Below are positions 28,573-33,962 of a stretch of 33,962 bases of DNA, piece by piece. The notes below the pieces were generated by a model. It had not been told where the DNA came from and searched no databases. It saw only the letters and a list, made by a program, of their open reading frames with translations. The first letter of the stretch is position 1; the number at the start of each line of letters is the position of its first letter. The position numbers and the translations under genes are program-made. The DNA lies in the NCBI GenBank assembly GCA_012798835.1, contig JAAZML010000021.1, forward strand, positions 1 to 33,962. The letters are read 5' to 3'. The DNA comes from Clostridium sp. GTDB taxonomy: Bacteria > Bacillota > Clostridia > Acetivibrionales > Acetivibrionaceae.

Positions 28573-29523
28573 TTATTTATCTTTAATTACGCCTTCAATA
28601 AATTTAACATAGTATTTAGTCAGAGGGAGAAAAACAATTGCACTTAAAATATTAAAAACTGTGTGGGCATTGGCAACCAGACGGGTTTTATCCTGCCCAA
28701 GAAAAAAGGTGATTTCCTGTATAAGCCTAGAAAGAGGGGCGAAAAAAATCAAGGCTATAACTACACCAATTATATTATAAAGGGTATGAGCCCAGGCAGT
28801 TCTTTTTGCAGATATATTGGTGCCAATGCTTGCTAACTGTGCGGTTATGCAGGTGCCTATATTATCGCCGAAGGTAAGACCTAGAGCGGACTCAAAGCTT
28901 ATAAGACCCGAATTAAAAAGAATGATGGTAAGACCTACAGTAGCGCTGCTGCTATGGACTAACATTGTTGTTACAATTCCGAGAATGAGGCCAACCAATG
29001 GATTTTGGCCATAGGATTTGAAAAATTCAAGTGCCGCTTGGTTTTCCTTTATGAGGGGGATACCGGAGTTTAGTATATTAAGACCCACAAACATAAGACC
29101 AAGGCCGGTCGCTGCCCATCCCATGTTTTTGGAGGCGGATTTTTTTGATACAAAGACTATGAAAAGGCCAAATGCTGTAATAATATAACCTGCATAGGGA
29201 AGCTTAAAGGACATAAGCTGGGCGGTTATTGTTGTCCCGATATTAGCCCCATATATTATTCCGACAGCTCTTGTAAGATTCAAAAGCCCAGAGTTTACCA
29301 ATCCCACCGTAACAACCGTAACAGCTGTACTGCTTTGAACCAATGCAGTAAGGGTGACCCCGGTAACGGTAGCAAGAGGGAGATTGCGTGTAAGAGTCCT
29401 AAGACATTTTTTTATTCTTTGAGCATTCGCTTTTTCCAGCCCCTTACTCATTAAGTTTACTCCATATATTATGCATGCCGTTCCTGCTATAAAATTTGCT
29501 GCTATTATTATTTTAATGTCCAT
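28573..29523 (-). CDS. Na+/phosphate cotransporter family protein, short form
   Basis: An integral membrane protein of 316 residues with the two inverted NptA/PF02690 repeats: QSSTAVTV with GANIGTT in the first half and HSSSATVGL with GDNIGTC in the second. The QSS/HSS and GxNIGT motifs line the substrate path in this family. It likely moves phosphate with sodium, although some relatives of this short type have other substrates. Many bacterial members have a C-terminal PhoU-like domain of about 200 residues, which is missing here, and the protein ends cleanly after IEGVIKDK. GGAGAACAAAAC precedes the ATG at 29523, transcribed away from the sporulation genes. No Pho-box was recognised. Confidence 0.9.
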   Translation of the reverse strand: MDIKIIIAANFIAGTACIIYGVNLMSKGLEKANAQRIKKCLRTLTRNLPLATVTGVTLTALVQSSTAVTVVTVGLVNSGLLNLTRAVGIIYGANIGTTITAQLMSFKLPYAGYIITAFGLFIVFVSKKSASKNMGWAATGLGLMFVGLNILNSGIPLIKENQAALEFFKSYGQNPLVGLILGIVTTMLVHSSSATVGLTIILFNSGLISFESALGLTFGDNIGTCITAQLASIGTNISAKRTAWAHTLYNIIGVVIALIFFAPLSRLIQEITFFLGQDKTRLVANAHTVFNILSAIVFLPLTKYYVKFIEGVIKDK

Positions 29524-29621
29524 TGTTTTGTTCTCCTATAGATAAAATGTCCTATATAAACATAGGCTCATTTTATAAAAAATAGAACATCAAAAGATGG
29601 AAAGTATGGACTTAATCTATA

Positions 29622-29649
29622 TGAATAAAGGATATTGGGAAAACATATT
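29622..29649 (+). promoter_or_regulatory. Possible sporulation-sigma promoter upstream of ytrH
   Basis: TGAATA (29622-29627), 16 bases, CATATT (29644-29649). This loosely resembles promoters of the SigF/SigG/SigE group (TGAATA or ATA-rich -35, CATA -10), which fits a sporulation gene start 30 bases later. The match is weak. Confidence 0.3.
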
Positions 29650-29678
29650 TTATTAAAGGGAATACGGCGGGGAAGTAG

Positions 29679-30026
29679 ATGGATGATTTGGCGAACTTTA
29701 CGAGCAATATAATATACAATTTTTTTATTGCATTCGGAGTTATTGTGGGAGCATGCCTGTTTGCTGGTCTAGGGGCGTTAATAAATGATCACCCCCCATT
29801 AAAATGCATGTTTGGGATAGCAAGTTCAATTAAAATATGGGCGGTTGCAGTGGCATTAGGAGGCACATTTTCAACCTTTGAGATATTGGAGAAGGGGTTA
29901 TTCAAAGGGGAAGTAAGGACAATTATCAAGCAGGCCGTATACGTAACGGTAGCAGTAATAGGGGCGAATATGGGTTATGCCTTTATAAGGCTTATTCAAA
30001 GATGTGGGGAAGCGTTGATAAAATGA
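29679..30026 (+). CDS. ytrH: YtrH-like sporulation protein
   Basis: A 115-residue membrane protein with three or so hydrophobic helices that fits the YtrH family of sporulation proteins: FFIAFGVIVGACLFAGLGALINDHPP near the start and FEILEKGLFKGEVRTIIKQ in the middle. In Bacillus, ytrH and ytrI are made in the mother cell and are needed for normal spore maturation. GGCGGGGAAG lies just before the ATG. The gene overlaps the next one by four bases (ATGA), so the two are translated together. Its presence indicates that the host can sporulate. Confidence 0.85.
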   Translation: MDDLANFTSNIIYNFFIAFGVIVGACLFAGLGALINDHPPLKCMFGIASSIKIWAVAVALGGTFSTFEILEKGLFKGEVRTIIKQAVYVTVAVIGANMGYAFIRLIQRCGEALIK

Positions 30027-30499
30027 AAAGAATAAATTATGGGCTGCTTATTTGCCTTGTTACAGGGTTTATAGGGGGAGCTATTGTAGGGTGTATTGCT
30101 GCCAGTACCCTTATAAGTTATAGGATTGATTGCTATCATAGTGAGATAATATCTCTTAAAATATTGATCGAGGAGGGAGATATAAAGTATAGAAAACTAA
30201 AAGAATCTTTTGATAACATGAATAAAAAAAGATTCCTGATTTCGGATGTAAAAGTCTATTTGTTACAAGACGGCGATGATGGGGATAACTTTGATAAGAT
30301 GGAACTTACAAAATATATAAAAGATAAGTACAAGGATCTACTCTGGAAAGAAGTTAGAAATATAGATATGGATCTTGCAGTAAAGCTTGTAGACGAACAT
30401 GTTTTGGTAATTGAGGGCAGGAAGTACAAACTAGATGTAAATAGGGTATTAGCTTCAGATGTGTTTCAGATATGGATAAACGCAAAACAAATTGAATGA
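30023..30499 (+). CDS. YtrI-like sporulation membrane protein
   Basis: A 158-residue protein with one N-terminal membrane helix (LLICLVTGFIGGAIVGCIAA), a short coiled-coil stretch after it and a basic/acidic C-terminal domain. I chose the ATG at 30023, which overlaps the ytrH stop as ATGA. The longer frame from 30002 lacks its own ribosome binding site. YtrI naming rests mainly on gene order (directly after ytrH), length and topology, as sequence motifs are weak. If correct, it acts with YtrH in the mother cell membrane during spore formation. The C-terminal region (LAVKLVDEHVLVIEGRKYKL) looks like a small folded domain. Moderate confidence. Confidence 0.6.
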   Translation: MKRINYGLLICLVTGFIGGAIVGCIAASTLISYRIDCYHSEIISLKILIEEGDIKYRKLKESFDNMNKKRFLISDVKVYLLQDGDDGDNFDKMELTKYIKDKYKDLLWKEVRNIDMDLAVKLVDEHVLVIEGRKYKLDVNRVLASDVFQIWINAKQIE

Positions 30500-30660
30500 G
30501 GTGTGTTCAAAGATGCCGTTTGCTTTATGCTAAACTTAAGAATCAAGGCCAAAGATGCGGGATACTTGAATTTTTCTTGGGTTTATAATAAAGTTTATAT
30601 ATAGGAAGGAATCAAAAACTACCTTGTTTTTTAAAATAAGTTAAGGGCGGGGATCCAATT

Positions 30661-31386
30661 ATGAATTTAAAAAAACTAAGAACTATGATCGGTAATAGCA
30701 ATGATATAGTATTTTTTGGTGGGGCAGGTGTATCAACAGAAAGCGGTATACCCGATTTTAGATCGGAGAACTCTGGGATCTACGATGAAACAGATAAAAG
30801 CACATATCCGCCTGAATTCATACTAAGTTATAGTTTTTTTAAAGAACATACAGATGAATTCTTCAAATTTTATAAAAGTAAAATGATATATAAAGATGCT
30901 AAACCCAATGATGCCCATAAGGCACTGGCTAAATTGGAAGCCAACGGAAAACTTAAGGCGGTAATAACACAGAATATTGATGGTCTGCATCAGATGGCCG
31001 GCTCTAAAAATGTGATCGAACTTCACGGAACAGTACACAAAAATTTTTGTATGGATTGCAATAAGGGATTTGATTTGGGGTATGTTTTAGAAAGCCCAGG
31101 TACTGTACCCAAATGCGATAAATGTGGCGCTATTGTAAAGCCCGATGTTGTATTGTATGAGGAACCCCTTGATTCGGGTAGTATTGAGAGGGCAGTAAGG
31201 CATATAAAAGAGGCGGATATGTTGATAATAGGGGGTACTTCCCTTGTTGTTTATCCTGCGGCGGGTATGGTTAAATATTATGGAGGCAACAAACTTGTGC
31301 TAGTTAACAAATCCCAGACGCCTTACGATAGTAAAGCGGATCTTGTGATACATGATAGTCTAGGAAAGGTTTTAGGCAGCCTATAA
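30661..31386 (+). CDS. cobB: Sir2 family NAD-dependent protein deacylase
   Basis: A 241-residue sirtuin. All core motifs are present: GAGVSTESGIPDFRS for NAD binding, TQNIDGLH, ELHGTVHKNFC with the catalytic His, two zinc pairs CMDC and CDKC, KPDVVLYEE, and GGTSLVVYPAAG. It should remove acetyl or other acyl groups from lysines in the cytoplasm with NAD as cosubstrate, for example on acetyl-CoA synthetase. The Tyr/Arg pair of desuccinylases is not evident in the usual place, so plain deacetylation is more likely. GGCGGGGATCC precedes the ATG. It is a single gene, convergent with the cyclophilin gene. The 161-base region before it shows no confident promoter. Confidence 0.95.
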   Translation: MNLKKLRTMIGNSNDIVFFGGAGVSTESGIPDFRSENSGIYDETDKSTYPPEFILSYSFFKEHTDEFFKFYKSKMIYKDAKPNDAHKALAKLEANGKLKAVITQNIDGLHQMAGSKNVIELHGTVHKNFCMDCNKGFDLGYVLESPGTVPKCDKCGAIVKPDVVLYEEPLDSGSIERAVRHIKEADMLIIGGTSLVVYPAAGMVKYYGGNKLVLVNKSQTPYDSKADLVIHDSLGKVLGSL

Positions 31387-31394
31387 CGGCTGCC
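31375..31394. terminator. Small hairpin between sir2 and the cyclophilin gene
   Basis: GGCAGCC (31375-31381) pairs with GGCTGCC (31388-31394), loop 6, spanning the sir2 stop codon. A TTTTT run appears only ten or so bases later. It may act as a weak terminator between convergent genes. Confidence 0.45.
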
Positions 31395-31408
31395 AGAAGC
31401 CTTAATTT

Positions 31409-32008
31409 TTACAAAACGGTTATAGTTTTAATTTTAATTTCCTGCTTTGGCAAGGATACCTCTCTTGGGTTCTGTGGATTTGTTTCAACCGGGGTATCGG
31501 CTATTTTATCTAGTACATCCATGCCTTCGGTGAGCTTTCCAAACGCAGCATAGTCACCGTCAAGATGCGGCGAATCCCCATGAACGATAAAAAACTGGCA
31601 CGAAGCAGAGTCATAACTCATACCTGTTCTGGCCATGGATATGACTCCTTTTTTATGCTTTAACGAGTTTTGTGTAAAGTCATTGGCGGCAAACTCACCT
31701 TTTATAGTTTCAACATCCTGACTTGAATCATTTGGTGCGCCCCCTTGAATCATAAAGCCTTTTATTATTCTATGAAAGGTAAGGCCATTATAAAAACCTT
31801 CCTCGGCAAGACTAATAAAATTATCTACGGTTTCAGGGGCATACTCAGGATACAGTTCCAAAACCATTATTCCACCGTCTTCCATTTCAATCTGAACCCT
31901 CGGGTTTCCGGCGTCAGATTTTGGTTTGTTACATCCCGGCGTTAACATTCCTGCAGTTGTAATAAACAGGACCACAAAAAAGAATTTAGTTACAATTTTC
32001 CTAAGCAT
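31409..32008 (-). CDS. Lipoprotein cyclophilin-type peptidyl-prolyl cis-trans isomerase
   Basis: A 199-residue exported enzyme. The signal peptide ends in the lipobox LTPGC (about residues 22-26), so the mature protein is fixed to the outer membrane face. The cyclophilin domain is clear: EMEDGGIMVLELYPEYAP at the start, GLTFHRIIKGFMIQGG with the catalytic Arg, the substrate-pocket stretch SASCQFFIVHGDSPHLDG and YAAFGKLTEGMDVLDKI. It should speed folding of secreted proteins by turning Xaa-Pro bonds, which could matter in a strain that exports many Pro-rich linkers. TAGGAGG lies before the ATG at 32008 on the reverse strand. A single gene with no partner. Confidence 0.94.
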   Translation of the reverse strand: MLRKIVTKFFFVVLFITTAGMLTPGCNKPKSDAGNPRVQIEMEDGGIMVLELYPEYAPETVDNFISLAEEGFYNGLTFHRIIKGFMIQGGAPNDSSQDVETIKGEFAANDFTQNSLKHKKGVISMARTGMSYDSASCQFFIVHGDSPHLDGDYAAFGKLTEGMDVLDKIADTPVETNPQNPREVSLPKQEIKIKTITVL

Positions 32009-32175
32009 TTTTATCCTCCCTATTTTTTATTATACAATAAATGATACAATAATTTTTGGGATTGGTCTACTGTTTCCCTTTGCCAGATCAAAAGTTTTTG
32101 GGCAAAAAGGTGCAGTGAAATAGCAAGAAGCTATTTATATCAACCTGAGATTATCAATGGAAAGTTTATGCTTAA

Positions 32176-32204
32176 TTGTTTTTTGTAAACCTTAATAGTA
32201 TAAT
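32176..32204 (+). promoter_or_regulatory. Sigma-A promoter of the WYL regulator gene
   Basis: TTGTTT (32176-32181), 17-base spacer, TATAAT (32199-32204), about 95 bases before the ATG. Good housekeeping match in the otherwise featureless 290-base gap 32009-32298. Confidence 0.55.
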
Positions 32205-32298
32205 GTTAGAAAGACAGAAGATAGTAGAAGATGGGAGAAAAAATTCATTAGAGAAATAATTGTATATAAAAAATACGTAGGGTTTTAGGGGGTATTTC

Positions 32299-33276
32299 AT
32301 GAGTCAAATAGGGAATATATTAAAAATGTATTTGATATTGCAGGGAAAACCGAAATGCAAGATTTCTGAATTGGCACAGGAACTTGAGGTTGATGGAAGA
32401 ACAATCAGGAGATATAGAGATGCCCTTGAGCAGGCGGGAATATTTATTGATTCAAAAAGCGGGAAAAATGGTGGATACAGTTTATATTCAGATAATTATC
32501 TTTTAGGATTAAACATAACGGATAGCGAATTTAATTCCTTGCAATTAGTTGAAAAGCAATTAAATGATTCCTTTCACATTGCTTCTAAAGATATTTCAAT
32601 GTTAATTAATAAAATTAAGACTGTATTAGAGAAAAGAAACATTTCTTCGAGCGGGTTTGATAATCATATGGAAAAGGTTGCCATTTCAAATATTGATCGT
32701 AAAATTGAAAGAAAGGCTATGATGGATATGCATGTTGCTTCTTTAACACGCAATAAGCTACAGATAACTTATGTATCCTTAGGTTCAGGGGAAAGTCAAA
32801 GAGTTGTTCATCCTTATGCTACTTTTCAGTATAAAAATGACATGTATTTTATGGGGTATTGCGAAAAAAGAAATAAAATACTAGATTTCAAAATTTGTAG
32901 AATTAAAGAATATCTTGCATTGGATGAGAAATTTCAAAAGAGCGAAGATTTTGATTTGAGAAAGTCTATGGAAAATTGTTTTGGGATTTACAAGGATAAG
33001 GAAACAAACGTTAAGTTAAAAATAAAATACCCGTTGGCGGGGATTGTAAAAGAAAAGATATGGGTAGAAAATCAAAAAATCCAAGAGGTAGAGGGCGGGA
33101 TAATATTCAAAGCGAGAGTAAAGGGGAAAACAGAATTAAAGAGTTGGATACTTGGAATGGGAAGCAATGTAGAGGTTTTAGGGTCCAAAGAATTAAGACA
33201 GGAAATAGAGGAAGAAATCTCAAAAATGAAAAGTTTATATTGTGCCTACATATGTCCAGTTAATGTGATAGAATGA
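32299..33276 (+). CDS. WYL-domain transcriptional regulator next to CRISPR-Cas
   Basis: A 325-residue cytoplasmic regulator. Residues 1-60 form an HTH_11-type winged helix (ISELAQELEVDGRTIRRYRDAL and SGKNGGYSL). A middle linker follows, then a WYL domain (about 145-215) with the motif area VVHPYATFQYKNDMYFMGYCEK and FKICRIKEY, and a C-terminal WCX-like extension. WYL domains bind nucleic acid or nucleotide-type ligands, and proteins of this type often repress or activate CRISPR-Cas and other defence genes. GGGGG lies before the ATG. The stop is 30 bases before the start of cas6 on the same strand, so it probably belongs to the cas operon or controls it. Base composition and codon use here are more AT-rich than in the genes before it, hinting at a separate origin of this end of the window. 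Confidence 0.87.
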   Translation: MSQIGNILKMYLILQGKPKCKISELAQELEVDGRTIRRYRDALEQAGIFIDSKSGKNGGYSLYSDNYLLGLNITDSEFNSLQLVEKQLNDSFHIASKDISMLINKIKTVLEKRNISSSGFDNHMEKVAISNIDRKIERKAMMDMHVASLTRNKLQITYVSLGSGESQRVVHPYATFQYKNDMYFMGYCEKRNKILDFKICRIKEYLALDEKFQKSEDFDLRKSMENCFGIYKDKETNVKLKIKYPLAGIVKEKIWVENQKIQEVEGGIIFKARVKGKTELKSWILGMGSNVEVLGSKELRQEIEEEISKMKSLYCAYICPVNVIE

Positions 33277-33305
33277 ATTTAAGCTCAGATGAGGGAGGTG
33301 AAAAA

Positions 33306-33962
33306 GTGCGTCTAAGGTGTGATTTTAAGGGGGACAAAATACCTTTGTCTCATAATGTAATGTTTGTAAGTCTTATAAAAGAAGCTTTAAAAAAATTCGA
33401 TTCCGAATACTATGAAAAAATATATTTCTATGATGGGAAGCAAAATAAAAAGAGTAAAAATTTTTGCTTTGCAGTAAAAATGAAGGGATTTGAAATAGAA
33501 GGAGATATTGCAAATCTTAAAAATGGAGTTTCTTTATTTATAAGTTCTCCTGATAATGAATTTATTATTTATCTTTATAATGGACTTTTAAAAATTAAAG
33601 AGTTTAAGTATAAAAACTTTAACATTATAAGGGAGAGAATTTCTCTGCTAAAAGAAAAGAAAGTAAACTCTACAGAGCTAATATTTAAAACAGTTTCACC
33701 TATTTGTATAAAAGATAACCGGAATTTCTTTTTAAAAATTGATGATAAAATGTATGAAAAAGAGCTTAATTATATTGCAGGGATAGTTCTTGAAAACTAT
33801 AGAGGTAGGGGGCTAACCGAAAAACTTATTTTTCAAAATGTTAAGATGAACAAAGTTGTTGTAAGACAAGAAATTAATATGTTTAAAGAAAAGTCAGGAA
33901 AAAATCATTTATGTATTAATTCTTACGAAGGAATTTTTAAACTGTGTGGGGATCCAGAAGAT
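33306..33962 (+). CDS. cas6: CRISPR-associated endoribonuclease Cas6, N-terminal part (cut by window end)
   Basis: The frame opens with GTG at 33306, preceded by GAGGGAGGTG (33291-33300), and stays open for 219 codons to the window edge. The translation fits Cas6: an N-terminal ferredoxin-like start (RLRCDFKGDKIPLSHN), a middle SPICIKD segment, ENYRGRGLTEKLIFQN, and close to the edge SYEGIFKLCGDPED, which corresponds to the conserved GxFxLxGdpe stretch before the Gly-rich loop GxGxxxxxGFG of Cas6. That loop should lie just outside the window. Cas6 cuts the CRISPR transcript inside each repeat to free crRNAs for type I or type III complexes. Which subtype is present cannot be decided. No repeat array is visible in the window. 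Confidence 0.85.
   Translation, partial: MRLRCDFKGDKIPLSHNVMFVSLIKEALKKFDSEYYEKIYFYDGKQNKKSKNFCFAVKMKGFEIEGDIANLKNGVSLFISSPDNEFIIYLYNGLLKIKEFKYKNFNIIRERISLLKEKKVNSTELIFKTVSPICIKDNRNFFLKIDDKMYEKELNYIAGIVLENYRGRGLTEKLIFQNVKMNKVVVRQEINMFKEKSGKNHLCINSYEGIFKLCGDPED

Overview
The window looks like a chromosomal segment from a low-GC, spore-forming, anaerobic Gram-positive bacterium that builds cellulosomes, close to the Acetivibrio / Ruminiclostridium (Clostridium thermocellum-like) group. The evidence is two secreted hydrolases ending in type I dockerins, two SigI/RsgI sigma/anti-sigma pairs whose anti-sigma factors carry carbohydrate-binding modules, an SLH-anchored hydrolase, a YtrH sporulation gene, a B12-dependent ribonucleotide reductase and Firmicute-type promoters and ribosome binding sites. 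The species cannot be fixed from the sequence alone.

Layout. 1-3455: end of a chemotaxis operon (3' part of cheA, a dCache-type chemoreceptor, cheW). 3535-11913: an apparently self-contained arabinoxylan module: sigI, rsgI with a C-terminal CBM42 (arabinose-side-chain binder), a GH43-CBM6-dockerin enzyme and a 1318-residue CBM22-GH10-CBM22-like-GH30-CBM6-dockerin double xylanase, closed by a strong terminator. Very similar SigI-type promoter sequences (C-rich -35, CGTA -10) precede both the sigma gene and the GH43 gene. 12065-14684: tandem paralogous GHL13/DUF4015 TIM-barrel proteins, one membrane-anchored and one lipoprotein. 14844-17273: class II ribonucleotide reductase with its own sigma-A promoter. 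17284-20237: GtrA-like flippase plus a large GT-C-like membrane protein. 20398-22590: GHL10-Fn3-SLH surface hydrolase. 22682-24842: second sigI/rsgI pair, sensor CBM3 (cellulose binder). 25094-33276: mostly housekeeping genes: SEC-C protein, BioY with a likely BirA operator, LtaS-type lipoteichoic acid synthase, Na/Pi cotransporter, YtrH/YtrI sporulation pair, Sir2 deacylase, lipoprotein cyclophilin, WYL regulator. 33306-end: the first 219 codons of a Cas6 endoribonuclease, cut by the window edge, which marks the start of a CRISPR-Cas locus.

How it works together (inference from family knowledge): RsgI proteins hold SigI at the membrane and sense polysaccharide outside the cell through their C-terminal CBM. 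Arabinoxylan binding by the CBM42 of the first RsgI would release its SigI, which would then transcribe itself and the adjacent GH43 and GH10/GH30 genes. Their products are placed on the cellulosome through dockerins. The CBM3 version has no cellulosomal enzyme next to it, so it probably acts on distant cellulase genes.

No stretch longer than 300 bases is free of genes. The longest gaps are 32009-32298 (holds a sigma-A promoter), 11816-12064 (terminator plus possible promoter), 14685-14933 (terminator-like hairpin plus promoter), 24843-25093 (large hairpin) and 3456-3682 (SigI-type promoter).
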